Positions 7,499 to 16,248 of a stretch of 46,516 nucleotides of DNA are shown here, piece by piece. Position 1 is the first letter of the stretch; each line of letters opens with the position of its first letter. Below the pieces are notes generated by a model that was not told the DNA's origin, made no database searches, and was given only the letters and a program-made list of their open reading frames with translations. Origin of the DNA: an uncultured Pelagibacteraceae bacterium (GTDB taxonomy: Bacteria; Pseudomonadota; Alphaproteobacteria; Pelagibacterales; Pelagibacteraceae). The position numbers and the translations under genes are program-made. The DNA is taken from the NCBI GenBank assembly GCA_902620265.1, contig CACNHI010000002.1, forward strand, positions 1 to 46,516. The letters are read 5' to 3'.

Positions 7499-9228
7499 AT
7501 ATATTTGAGACATATCAAGACAAAATAAAGAATTTAATTTTAGAAATTAATAAGCAAGGAAAAATTGAAATTTCTGACAATCTAGACTCTATTGGCGTAG
7601 ATTTACCACCTAGTCAATTTAAGGCTCATATTTCAACAAACGTTGCTATGGTTTTATCTAAAATAAATAAATCTAATCCTAATGACCTTGCAAAAAAAAT
7701 TGAGGTTGAGCTATTAAAAATTGATAAGGATATTGAAAAAATTGAAATCGTAAAACCTGGGTTTATAAATATAACTTTCAAAAATACTTTTTGGAATAAA
7801 TTTATTCAAAATGTAATTAATCAAAAACTAGAATATGGTTCAAATTTAACAGCTAAAAAGAAAAGTTTCTTTTTAGAATTTGTCTCCGCCAATCCTACAG
7901 GTCCACTTCATGTTGGCCATTGCAGAGGAGCTGTTTCCGGCGATGTACTTGCTAATATTTTAAAATTCAACAAGCACAAAGTGCATAAAGAATATTATGT
8001 AAATGATTATGGAAATCAAATAGTCAATTTTACAAAATCTGTTTACTACAGAATTAAAGAACAAACCGATAAAGAACCTTTTCCAAAGAATAATGAGGAT
8101 TTATATCCGGGTGATTATATTATCCAAATCGCAAAAAAAATAATTAATGATAATAAAGATCTAGATTTTAAAGATTTCGAAAAAATATCTGATAAATTAA
8201 CAATACTAGCGGTAAACGAGTCTATTAAAATTATTAAATCAAATTTAAAAAATATTGGGATTGTTCATGACAAATTTCAAAGTGAAAGAGAAATTGTCAA
8301 CAATAATGAAGTTCAAAAAACAGTTGATAAATTAATTAAAAAGCAATTTGTTTATAAAGGAAAAATAAAAGCTCCTGAAGGTGAAGATAAAAAAAATTGG
8401 GTGGAAAGAGAACAACTTTTATTTAAATCGACAGATTTTGGAGATGATAAAGACAGAGCGTTACAAAAATCAGATAACAGCTGGACTTACTTTGCTGGTG
8501 ACGTTGCATATCATGAAAATAAATTAAATAGAAAGTATGATACTTATATTAACATTTTAGGCGCAGACCATGCAGGATATATAAAAAGAATAACAGCCTC
8601 TGTCGAAGCCTTATCAGGAGAAAAGAATAAATTAGTTTGCAAAGTCAGTCAGTTAGTTAAATTAATTAAAGAAGGCAAGCCTTTTAAGATGTCAAAAAGA
8701 AAAGGCGACTACATAACAGTTGAGGATTTAATCGATGAAGTTGGAAAAGATGCTACAAGATTTATAATGTTAAATAGAAGTAGTGATGCAGAAATAGATT
8801 TTGATTTTGATAAAGTAAAAGAAAAATCAAAGGATAATCCATTATATTACGTTCAATATTGTTATGCTAGAATTTGCTCGGTATTTAGACATATAGGTAA
8901 AGAAATTGATAAGGATATAAAAGTAGATAACTATAATTTTAACTTTTCTCCAGAAGATATTGATATTTATAAAAAAATATCTGAATGGCCAAAATGTATT
9001 GAAATCTCGTCAAAAAAATTAGAACCTCACAGAGTGCCAACATATCTCTATGAACTATCATCACTATTTCATTCTTACTGGAACATGGGCAAAGATGATA
9101 AAAGTAAAAGATTTATTAGTGAAGATAAAAAAATTTCAGATGAAAAATTAGTACTATTAAAGTCAGTTTCTAATGTAATAAAATGTGGAATGAATCTAGT
9201 TGGGGCTAGTACTCCAGAAAAAATGTAA
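7495..9228 (+). CDS. argS: Arginyl-tRNA synthetase
   Basis: A 577-residue class I aminoacyl-tRNA synthetase that charges tRNA-Arg. The adenylate site motif is seen as SANPTGPLHVGHCRGA (HVGH form of HIGH) near residue 137, a KMSK motif as FKMSKRKGDYI near 400, and the anticodon-binding helical domain ends the protein with MNLVGASTPEKM. An N-terminal Add1-like domain precedes the catalytic core. Length is normal for the family. Start ATG lies in the ATGA overlap with dgt; the stop TAATG overlaps the next small gene. Confidence 0.96.
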   Translation: MNIFETYQDKIKNLILEINKQGKIEISDNLDSIGVDLPPSQFKAHISTNVAMVLSKINKSNPNDLAKKIEVELLKIDKDIEKIEIVKPGFINITFKNTFWNKFIQNVINQKLEYGSNLTAKKKSFFLEFVSANPTGPLHVGHCRGAVSGDVLANILKFNKHKVHKEYYVNDYGNQIVNFTKSVYYRIKEQTDKEPFPKNNEDLYPGDYIIQIAKKIINDNKDLDFKDFEKISDKLTILAVNESIKIIKSNLKNIGIVHDKFQSEREIVNNNEVQKTVDKLIKKQFVYKGKIKAPEGEDKKNWVEREQLLFKSTDFGDDKDRALQKSDNSWTYFAGDVAYHENKLNRKYDTYINILGADHAGYIKRITASVEALSGEKNKLVCKVSQLVKLIKEGKPFKMSKRKGDYITVEDLIDEVGKDATRFIMLNRSSDAEIDFDFDKVKEKSKDNPLYYVQYCYARICSVFRHIGKEIDKDIKVDNYNFNFSPEDIDIYKKISEWPKCIEISSKKLEPHRVPTYLYELSSLFHSYWNMGKDDKSKRFISEDKKISDEKLVLLKSVSNVIKCGMNLVGASTPEKM

Positions 9229-9485
9229 TGTTTAAGGAAATTAAATATCTAATATATTTACTTGTTATAGCCTTTTTTTTCATTTTTTCAGTCAGATATT
9301 ACATATCTGATGATTATAAAAAAAAATATTATAGAGGTCTTGAGTCACATAAAGACAAGACAATTACTTACGCTAAAAATTTACCAACTTTAAAAAATGA
9401 TACAGATAAAATTCTTACATACGTTGAAAATAACAATACATCTAAAAAAAAATATAAATTCTGGGATTTGTTAGACAATGATTAG
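9228..9485 (+). CDS. Small single-pass membrane protein between argS and nagZ (positional match to SPOR-domain protein, SPOR domain absent)
   Basis: An 85-residue protein with a short basic N-terminus, one strong hydrophobic helix at residues ~8-24, and a charged Lys/Asp/Asn-rich tail predicted to lie outside the membrane. In many alphaproteobacteria the gene between argS and nagZ encodes a larger membrane protein with a C-terminal peptidoglycan-binding SPOR domain; here I see no SPOR repeat, so only the anchor and linker remain. Overlap of one base with argS and 8 nt with nagZ argues that it is a translated gene and not junk. Its function is unknown. Confidence 0.72.
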   Translation: MFKEIKYLIYLLVIAFFFIFSVRYYISDDYKKKYYRGLESHKDKTITYAKNLPTLKNDTDKILTYVENNNTSKKKYKFWDLLDND

Positions 9486-10428
9486 TAAAAGAAGAGCATT
9501 TATAGTTGGTATAAAGGGTTATAAATTAACAAATAAAGAGATTTCGTTTTTAAGAAAATACAGGCCTTGGGGCATTATACTTTTTACAAGAAATATTAAA
9601 TCAATAGAGCAAACCAGACTATTAACTGAGAAAATTAAATCAATTTTTAAAGATAAAAATTTCCCAATTATGATTGATCAAGAAGGAGGCGTTGTTTCAA
9701 GATTGGAAAATATTTTGACCTCAAAACCATTTAATTCAACTTATTATGAAAGTATTTACAAAAAGGATAACAGAAATTTTGAAACATATTTAAAAATTTA
9801 CGTAGATCAAATCTCATATCTTTTAAAAATGATTGGAATAAATATAAATAATACTCCTGTTCTTGATCTAAAATATAGCTTTTCCCATAAAATTATTAAA
9901 AGTAGAGCTTTTTCAAAAAATCCAAAAATTGTTAGTAAAATTGGTGATTTAGTTATTAAACATTATAAAAAAAATGGCATTTCATGCGTTATTAAACATA
10001 TACCAGGTCATGGCTTAGCTAAATTAGATAGTCACCACTCATTACCAAAAGTTAATAAAAGTCTTAAATATTTAGATAAAAACGATTTCAAAGCATTTAG
10101 AAAGAAAGATGCAATTTTCGCAATGACATCTCATGTAATATTTAACTCAATAGATAAAAACAACACTGCAACTCATTCAAAAAAAATTATTAATATAATA
10201 AGAAATAAATTAAACTTTAAAAATGTTTTAATCAGTGATGATATTTCGATGAAAGCATTGAGATATTCAATAAAACAAAATACTATTAGGTCGTTTGATG
10301 CCGGTTGTAATATCGTACTTCATTGCAACGCTAAATTGTCTGAAATGTTAGAAGTGGCTAAAAACTCACCAAAACTAAACAGTTTTTTAATGAAAAAAAC
10401 TAAAGAATTTTATAAATTAGTAAGTTAG
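9478..10428 (+). CDS. nagZ: Beta-N-acetylhexosaminidase, GH3 family (NagZ)
   Basis: A 316-residue cytosolic glycoside hydrolase of muropeptide recycling that removes GlcNAc from 1,6-anhydro-muropeptides. Landmarks are MIDQEGGVVSRL near residue 62, the signature VIKHIPGHG followed by the DSHHSLP loop that carries the family's catalytic His/Asp dyad, and ISDDISMKALR near 258 with the nucleophile Asp. It is slightly shorter than E. coli NagZ (341). It starts 8 nt inside the preceding small gene and its stop directly touches the scpA start. Confidence 0.92.
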   Translation: MISKRRAFIVGIKGYKLTNKEISFLRKYRPWGIILFTRNIKSIEQTRLLTEKIKSIFKDKNFPIMIDQEGGVVSRLENILTSKPFNSTYYESIYKKDNRNFETYLKIYVDQISYLLKMIGININNTPVLDLKYSFSHKIIKSRAFSKNPKIVSKIGDLVIKHYKKNGISCVIKHIPGHGLAKLDSHHSLPKVNKSLKYLDKNDFKAFRKKDAIFAMTSHVIFNSIDKNNTATHSKKIINIIRNKLNFKNVLISDDISMKALRYSIKQNTIRSFDAGCNIVLHCNAKLSEMLEVAKNSPKLNSFLMKKTKEFYKLVS

Positions 10429-11166
10429 ATGCTAAATGAAAACAATGCACAGTTTAATGTAAATCTTACACACTTCAGTGGATCATTAGAGGTTTTGTTA
10501 GATTTAGCAAAGTCACAAAAAGTAAATTTAGAAAATATTTCAATTACTAAACTAGCAGATCAATTTCATGATTTTATTTCTAATTCAAAGGATCTAGATT
10601 TAGAATTGGCTTCAGAATACCTGCTGATGGCAACATGGCTTGCCTATTTAAAATCTAAACTATTATTGCCTGAAAGTGACGAGGAAGAATTTAAAGCCTT
10701 AGAGGTAGCTGAAAAATTGAAGCTACAATTAAAAAAGTTAGAGCTAATTAGATTATTATCCGACCAAATGCTTAAGAGAAAGAGATTGGGTCGGGATGTT
10801 TTTTTAAGAGGAGTAAAAGGTCAGATTAGATCTATATATAGTTCAAAATATTCACTTACATTATTCGAATTATTAAAAACGTATGCAACAATCATAATGA
10901 CAAAAGATTTTCAAAGAATAAATATTCCAAAATTACCTGTATTCACAACAGAAGAGGGCATCAATCAAATTAGAAGTTTTTTTGGAAAATTAGATGATTG
11001 GAAAAATATTGATGAATTGGTTCCAAAAAATTTTATCAATAAAAATCTTAATAAAACTGGTAAAGCAGGAATATTTGCTGGATCTTTAGAGCTTGTTAAA
11101 GAAGGTAACCTAAAAATTAAACAAGAAAAGCTTTTTAGTGATATTTATATAAGAGAAAATAAATGA
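10429..11166 (+). CDS. scpA: Segregation and condensation protein A
   Basis: A 245-residue ScpA, the kleisin partner of SMC in chromosome condensation. The N-terminal FSGSLEVLLDLAKSQKVNLENISI and the following helix (ASEYLLMATWLAYLKSKLLLP) match the SMC-neck-binding region; the C-terminal part is a small winged-helix domain. It starts directly after nagZ with no spacer, and its stop overlaps the scpB ATG by 4 nt, so both condensin partners are co-translated. The nagZ-scpA-scpB-tat order is standard in alphaproteobacteria. Confidence 0.93.
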   Translation: MLNENNAQFNVNLTHFSGSLEVLLDLAKSQKVNLENISITKLADQFHDFISNSKDLDLELASEYLLMATWLAYLKSKLLLPESDEEEFKALEVAEKLKLQLKKLELIRLLSDQMLKRKRLGRDVFLRGVKGQIRSIYSSKYSLTLFELLKTYATIIMTKDFQRINIPKLPVFTTEEGINQIRSFFGKLDDWKNIDELVPKNFINKNLNKTGKAGIFAGSLELVKEGNLKIKQEKLFSDIYIRENK

Positions 11167-11855
11167 AAAAAGATACTAAAAATAACATAGTCAATTTTCC
11201 TAGTAATTCAGTAAATGGAGAACGAGAAGTTGAAGCAATCTTATTTGCTGCAGCTGAACCTTTAGATATAGATACTATAGAGTCTAAAGTAAAAAAGAAT
11301 GTTAACGTAAAAAAAATTTTAGAAAAACTTCAGCATACTTATTCAAACAGAGGTATTAATTTAGTTTGTATTTCAAACAAATGGTCTTTTAGAACTGCTC
11401 AAAATCTTTCAAAGTTAATGTCTCAAGAAAAAACAGTCGAAAAAAAACTATCAAAGGCTGCAATCGAAACCTTAGCAATAATAGTTTACCACCAACCTGT
11501 TACCAGAGCTGAGATAGAAGAAATAAGAGGTGTTGCATTTGGAACTAATACACTTGAGATACTTATGGAACTTAATTGGGTTAAACCACAAGGTAGGAAA
11601 AATGTTCCGGGAAAACCTATACAATACGGAACAACTGATGAATTTTTAAGCCATTTTAATTTACAAAAACTCAGTGATTTACCAACAGTTGATGAGCTTG
11701 GTTCTGCAGGATTAATTGACTCAAGTAGTATAGATGCGTCAGTGTTTGGTACTGGTAAGTTCTATAAAGAAAAGCAAGAAGAGAAGAAGGAAAATATTTA
11801 TTCTAATATAGACGAAATGTTAGGCAGTACTTTAAAAGAGACTGATAGTGACTAA
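11163..11855 (+). CDS. scpB: Segregation and condensation protein B
   Basis: A 230-residue ScpB with two winged-helix domains. Motifs: VEAILFAAAEPL near residue 23, WSFRTAQNLS in the first domain, and the strongly conserved LSKAAIETLAIIVYHQPVTR followed by EIEEIRG near residue 97-120. It dimerises and binds ScpA in the SMC complex on the nucleoid. A charged tail (~190-230, rich in Lys/Glu) is poorly conserved. A 43-nt gap (11856-11898) separates it from tatA; this gap holds a weak AAAGG but no clear promoter. Confidence 0.93.
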   Translation: MKKDTKNNIVNFPSNSVNGEREVEAILFAAAEPLDIDTIESKVKKNVNVKKILEKLQHTYSNRGINLVCISNKWSFRTAQNLSKLMSQEKTVEKKLSKAAIETLAIIVYHQPVTRAEIEEIRGVAFGTNTLEILMELNWVKPQGRKNVPGKPIQYGTTDEFLSHFNLQKLSDLPTVDELGSAGLIDSSSIDASVFGTGKFYKEKQEEKKENIYSNIDEMLGSTLKETDSD

Positions 11856-11898
11856 AATTGCTCTTTCAAATTAAAGACAAAGGATATATATATTAGAC

Positions 11899-12099
11899 AT
11901 GAGTATAGGATTTTGGCAAATAGCAATCGTAGTAATATTAGTAGTTTTACTCTTTGGTAGAGGAAAAATATCTAGTTTAATGGGTGATGTTGCCAAAGGT
12001 ATTAAAAGTTTCAAAAAGGGTATGGCTAGTGATGTAACAGATGATAGCCAACCAAAAAATATCTCTGAAAATAATCAAGACTCAGATAAAAAAGAGTAA
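11899..12099 (+). CDS. tatA: Sec-independent (Tat) translocase subunit TatA
   Basis: A 66-residue protein with an N-terminal membrane helix (residues ~3-18, ending [14 protein letters not shown]), an FGRGK hinge and an amphipathic helix ([10 protein letters not shown]), then an acidic tail. TatA oligomers form the export path for folded proteins carrying twin-arginine signals. It begins the tatABC set, with tatB starting 5 nt after its stop. AAAGGATATA upstream gives a weak ribosome site. Confidence 0.93.
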   Translation: MSIGFWQIAIVVILVVLLFGRGKISSLMGDVAKGIKSFKKGMASDVTDDSQPKNISENNQDSDKKE

Positions 12100-12104
12100 A
12101 ATTG

Positions 12105-12329
12105 ATGCCGCAAATAGGCTGGTTAGAAATTCTAATTATTGTTTCCATAGCTATAATTGTTATTGGTCCAAAAGATTTTCCAGTAATGTTAAAAAAAGTT
12201 GGTTCATGGATAGGATCAGCTAAAAGATATTTTAGCAATATACAGAGTGAAATAACTTCCCTTGAAACAGAGGATTTAACTGCAGAAAAAAAAGAAAATA
12301 ATAATTTAAAAAACAATGAGCCAAAGTGA
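12105..12329 (+). CDS. tatB: Sec-independent (Tat) translocase subunit TatB
   Basis: A short (74-residue) TatB with the typical MPQIGWLEILIIVSIAIIVI membrane helix, the GPKDFP hinge, and an amphipathic helix (LKKVGSWIGSAKRYF). TatB with TatC forms the receptor for twin-arginine signals. I chose ATG at 12105; a TTG at 12102 would add one Met and is less likely. The last 14 nt overlap tatC. The cytosolic tail is much shorter than in E. coli (171 residues), as seen in streamlined genomes. Confidence 0.92.
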   Translation: MPQIGWLEILIIVSIAIIVIGPKDFPVMLKKVGSWIGSAKRYFSNIQSEITSLETEDLTAEKKENNNLKNNEPK

Positions 12330-13092
12330 AGAAAAAATAGGTTTTATCAGCCACTTAACTGAGCTTAGAAAGAGATTAATTCACTGTTTAATTTTTTTAT
12401 TTTCTTTATTTGCAGTTTGTTATTTCTTTTCAGAGTATATTTATGGTTTCTTAGTGGAGCCGTATGCAAATGCAGTTAAAGATGACAACGTAGAGAGAAG
12501 GTTAATATTTACAGCACTTCAGGAAACTTTTTTAACATATTTAAAAGTATCTTTTTTTGCAGCTTTTTTTATTACCAGCCCCTTTATACTAATTCAAATA
12601 TGGAAATTTATAGCTCCAGGTTTATATGATCATGAAAAATCTGCAATATTGCCTTACTTGGTAGTAACACCAATTCTTTTTTTACTAGGAGGAATGTTGG
12701 TTTATTATTTGATAATGCCACTTGCGATAAAGTTTTTTCTGTCTTTTGAAAGTGTTGGTGTTTCAACAAACTTACCAATACAACTTGAAGCTAAAGTAAA
12801 TGAATATTTATCACTGGTAATGAAATTAATTTTTGCTTTCGGATTGAGTTTTCAATTACCCGTAGTACTAAGTTTGCTTGCAAGAATTGGATTTATAGAT
12901 GCTAAATTTCTAAAAGAGAGACGAAAATATGTAGTTGTTATTATATTTGCAGCTGCTGCGCTTCTTACACCGCCTGATCCAATTACACAAATAGGTTTAG
13001 CAATACCATTATTAATTTTATATGAATTATCAATATTTTCTGTAAATTTGATTGAGAAAAGAATCAAAGAGAAAGAAAAAGAACATGCATAA
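12316..13092 (+). CDS. tatC: Sec-independent (Tat) translocase subunit TatC
   Basis: A 258-residue polytopic protein with six membrane spans. The N-terminal FISHLTELRKRLIHC is the family hallmark that contacts the RR signal; FWKFIAPGLY-like (IWKFIAPGLYDHEKS) lies in the first periplasmic/cytosolic loop region, and PPDPITQIGLAIPLLILYE closes the protein. It is the signal receptor of the Tat system. It overlaps tatB by 14 nt and serS by 8 nt. A likely client in this window is the M48 lipoprotein at 26085-26912, whose leader carries RRNF. Confidence 0.95.
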   Translation: MSQSEEKIGFISHLTELRKRLIHCLIFLFSLFAVCYFFSEYIYGFLVEPYANAVKDDNVERRLIFTALQETFLTYLKVSFFAAFFITSPFILIQIWKFIAPGLYDHEKSAILPYLVVTPILFLLGGMLVYYLIMPLAIKFFLSFESVGVSTNLPIQLEAKVNEYLSLVMKLIFAFGLSFQLPVVLSLLARIGFIDAKFLKERRKYVVVIIFAAAALLTPPDPITQIGLAIPLLILYELSIFSVNLIEKRIKEKEKEHA

Positions 13093-14344
13093 TATAAAGG
13101 ATATTAGAGCAAATTTAGAAAATTTTGTAAAAACAATATCTAAAAGAAATCACAAAGTTGATCAAAGTTTACTGCAAACATTAGATACAAAAAATAGAGA
13201 TTTAATCCAAAAAAAAGAAAATCTAGAACAAGAAAAAAAAATTATTTCAAAAAGCAAAGATAAATCATTATTTGAAAAGTCAAAAAAATTATCAAATGAG
13301 ATAGATCAAATAACTTCTGAACAATTAAAAATAAAAAGTGATTTAGATAATTTATTATCTAATATACCTAATTTACCTTTAGCTGATGTACCAGAGGGCT
13401 CAGATGAAAGTCATAATACAGAAGTTGAAAAGAAAGGAAAAATACCTGAATTTAAATTTAAACCAAAGTCTCATAGCGAACTAGGTGTTGATTTATCAAT
13501 GATTGATTTTGACTTGGCTACAAAAACTACAGGATCAAGGTTTGTATTTTTAAAGGAAAAAATAGCTCTATTGGAGAGAGCTTTATCGAATTTCATGATT
13601 GATAAACATACTAGCGATAATGGATACACAGAAATTTCACCACCTCTTATTGCTTCCGAGAGCACAATGTATGGTACAGGTCAAATACCAAAATTTATCG
13701 ATGATCAGTTTGAAATTAAGCTTGATGATAAATCTGAGAGAAAGTTTTTAATACCAACTGCTGAAGTTATTTTAACAAATATGGTTAAAGGCAAAATATT
13801 AAATAAAAATGATTTACCATTAAGGTTAGTTGCATCTACCCCTTGTTTTAGAAAAGAAGCTGGTAGTTACGGCAAAGATACAAAAGGTATGATAAGACAG
13901 CATCAATTTTACAAAGTTGAATTAGTAAGTGTTGTTGAACCAGAAAATTGTAAAAGTGAGTTAGAAAGAATGACAAATTGTGCAACTGGAATTTTAGATT
14001 CATTAAAATTGCCTTATAGAAAAGTTGTTTTATGCACTGGAGATATGGGTTTTAGTGCTGAAAAAACATATGACATTGAAGTATGGATACCCTCAGAAAA
14101 CAAATATAGAGAAATTTCAAGCTGTTCATCTTGTGGATCTTTTCAAGCAAGAAGAATGAAAGCTAGATACAAAAATGATAAAAAGGAAACAGTATTTTTA
14201 GGGACACTTAATGGCAGTGGTCTTGCAGTAGGCAGGACATTAATCGCAATATTGGAAAACTATCAACTTGAGGACGGGTCAATAAAAATTCCCGAAGTTC
14301 TTAGACGGTACATGAAAAATTTAGATATAATTTCAATCAAATAG
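13085..14344 (+). CDS. serS: Seryl-tRNA synthetase
   Basis: A 419-residue class II synthetase that charges tRNA-Ser (and tRNA-Sec where present). The N-terminal coiled-coil arm covers residues ~25-100 (Lys/Glu-rich); the catalytic core shows TAEVILTNM, motif 2 CFRKEAGSYGKDTKGMIR, REISSCSSCGSFQARR and motif 3 NGSGLAVGRTLIAILENYQ. I chose ATG at 13085 because the family starts MHxIKxIR; the frame is open upstream to 13052 inside tatC. Genes commonly following serS in alphaproteobacteria (surE, pcm, M23 peptidase) are absent: yajC comes next after 46 nt. Confidence 0.95.
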   Translation: MHNIKDIRANLENFVKTISKRNHKVDQSLLQTLDTKNRDLIQKKENLEQEKKIISKSKDKSLFEKSKKLSNEIDQITSEQLKIKSDLDNLLSNIPNLPLADVPEGSDESHNTEVEKKGKIPEFKFKPKSHSELGVDLSMIDFDLATKTTGSRFVFLKEKIALLERALSNFMIDKHTSDNGYTEISPPLIASESTMYGTGQIPKFIDDQFEIKLDDKSERKFLIPTAEVILTNMVKGKILNKNDLPLRLVASTPCFRKEAGSYGKDTKGMIRQHQFYKVELVSVVEPENCKSELERMTNCATGILDSLKLPYRKVVLCTGDMGFSAEKTYDIEVWIPSENKYREISSCSSCGSFQARRMKARYKNDKKETVFLGTLNGSGLAVGRTLIAILENYQLEDGSIKIPEVLRRYMKNLDIISIK

Positions 14345-14390
14345 AAGTTGTTTTCAAATATCAATTAGTATAAAAAACACATATAAAATT

Positions 14391-14678
14391 ATGTCTAACT
14401 CTGGAATTGGTCAGTTTATACCCCTAATACTTATATTTGTAATATTCTATTTTTTCTTAATTAGACCCCAACAAAAAAAAGCTAAAGAACACAAAACAAT
14501 GGTCGAAAATCTTAAGCGAGGGGACAAAGTTATAACTTCAGGTGGAATAGTTGGAAAAGTTGATCGAATTATAGATAATGAAAAAGTTGAAGTTGAAATT
14601 GCTGATAATGTTAAAGTTGAGGTAGTAAGAGCAACAGGTATACAAGCACTACTTACTACTCAAGAAGTAAAAAAATAA
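14391..14678 (+). CDS. yajC: Sec translocon accessory protein YajC
   Basis: A 95-residue protein with one N-terminal membrane helix (residues ~7-24) ending in the family signature FFLIRPQQKKAKEH, followed by a small soluble domain with RGDKVITSGGIVGKV. YajC associates with SecDF. It sits immediately before secD (13 nt), the classic yajC-secD-secF order. Confidence 0.94.
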   Translation: MSNSGIGQFIPLILIFVIFYFFLIRPQQKKAKEHKTMVENLKRGDKVITSGGIVGKVDRIIDNEKVEVEIADNVKVEVVRATGIQALLTTQEVKK

Positions 14679-14691
14679 TTTACTAAACAAA

Positions 14692-16248
14692 GTGCTCAAA
14701 TTTTCTAAAATTAATATTTTAATTACTACCTTATTGTCAATAATTGTAATTTTTTTTACTATTTCAAATTTCACTGAATTTGAAGATGAGTTTGTAAATA
14801 AAAAAATTAACCTTGGTTTAGACTTGCAAGGTGGTTCATATCTTTTGCTCAAAATTGATAACGATCCAGTAATTATTAAAGAACTTCAAAACAAAGCCAT
14901 TTCTCTAAAAAATGTTCTAAAAGAAAATAATATAAGCGTTCTTAATATTAGAGTGACAGATGATAAAAAGATTTTATTATCGATAAATAAAAAAGATGTA
15001 GATAAGCTTAATCAACTATTTAATGATAAAAATGGTATAGTTAATCCATATTTTGATCAATTTAAATCCTTTCAATTTGAAATTGCAAATCAAGAAGGGA
15101 ACTTTGAAATTTTTTTTTCAAAATACGGACTAATACAATTAAAAACTTCATCACTTGATCAGGCTATTGAAATTGTAAGAAGAAGAGTTGATGAAGTTGG
15201 AACAAACGAACCAAATATTTTAAAGAGGGGTAATGATAGGATATTAGTCGAATTACCTGGTTTAGATGATCCTATGCGAATTAAAAATCTATTAGGTAAA
15301 ACTGCAAACTTATCTTTTAGATTTGTAACTCAAACTAATGAGGAAACCTTCGGATCGGAAGAACTTGAGTTTGAGGATGGTTCAGAAGTAGCCAATGTTA
15401 GTAAGCGTATAATTGTAAGTGGTGAAAATCTTATTGATGCACAACCACGTATGGATAATCAAACAAATGAAACAGTTGTTACATTTGATTTTGATAGAGT
15501 TGGGGCCAAGAGATTTGGTAGGGCAACTACAAAAGGTATTGGTAAAAGATTAGCAATAGTTTTAGATGGTAAAGTTATTAGTGCACCTGTTATCCAGGAA
15601 GCTATTGTTGCTGGCTCAGGACAAATTTCTGGTGATTTTACTTTTCAATCAGCAACTGATCTTGCTTTATTATTAAGATCAGGAGCACTACCAGCACCAT
15701 TAGAAATAATAGAAGAGAGAACAGTAGGTCCAGGATTGGGTCAGGATTCAATTAAATCTGGATTATCCGCGCTATTGATTGGTTTTATTTTAGTAATTAC
15801 GTTTATGTTAATAAAGTATAGAGTTTTTGGAATAATTGCGAATGCTACTTTAATTTTAAATTTATTTTTTTTAGTTGGAATTTTAACACTTTTTGAAGCA
15901 ACATTAACACTTCCTGGAATAGCAGGAATTATCTTAACTGTTGGAATGGCAGTAGATGCAAATGTATTAATTTTTGAAAGAATTAAGGAAGAGATTAAAA
16001 ATGAAAAAAATCAAATTATAGCTTTTGATGCTGGTTATAATAAATCTAGAAATGCTGTACTAGATGCCAATATTACAACCTTAATAGCTGCAATAATTTT
16101 ATTTTTTCTTGGATCTGGGCCAATTAAAGGCTTTGCTGTAACATTGGGTATAGGAATATTTACAACTTTATTCTCGGTTTATTTTATAGCAAGATTGTTT
16201 ACATCAATTTACGTAATTCGAAATAAAAATAAAGATCAATTAATTTAA
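14692..16248 (+). CDS. secD: Protein translocase subunit SecD
   Basis: A 518-residue RND-type membrane protein. The first membrane helix is at residues ~8-26, followed by the large periplasmic P1 region beginning NLGLDLQGGSYLLL; RRRVDEVGTNEPNI is in P1. The C-terminal five helices begin near LSALLIGFIL and include GIAGIILTVGMAVDANVLIFERIKEE, with the Asp used for proton-driven work. SecD/F help release secreted proteins on the periplasmic side. The start is GTG at 14692. Its stop overlaps secF by one base. Confidence 0.95.
   Translation: MLKFSKINILITTLLSIIVIFFTISNFTEFEDEFVNKKINLGLDLQGGSYLLLKIDNDPVIIKELQNKAISLKNVLKENNISVLNIRVTDDKKILLSINKKDVDKLNQLFNDKNGIVNPYFDQFKSFQFEIANQEGNFEIFFSKYGLIQLKTSSLDQAIEIVRRRVDEVGTNEPNILKRGNDRILVELPGLDDPMRIKNLLGKTANLSFRFVTQTNEETFGSEELEFEDGSEVANVSKRIIVSGENLIDAQPRMDNQTNETVVTFDFDRVGAKRFGRATTKGIGKRLAIVLDGKVISAPVIQEAIVAGSGQISGDFTFQSATDLALLLRSGALPAPLEIIEERTVGPGLGQDSIKSGLSALLIGFILVITFMLIKYRVFGIIANATLILNLFFLVGILTLFEATLTLPGIAGIILTVGMAVDANVLIFERIKEEIKNEKNQIIAFDAGYNKSRNAVLDANITTLIAAIILFFLGSGPIKGFAVTLGIGIFTTLFSVYFIARLFTSIYVIRNKNKDQLI

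Noticed and set aside
12026-12316. Minus-strand open frame of 96 codons opposite tatA/tatB
   Set aside because: It lies entirely over two well-supported Tat genes, has no family features and no ribosome site; it is a shadow of A+T-rich coding sequence.
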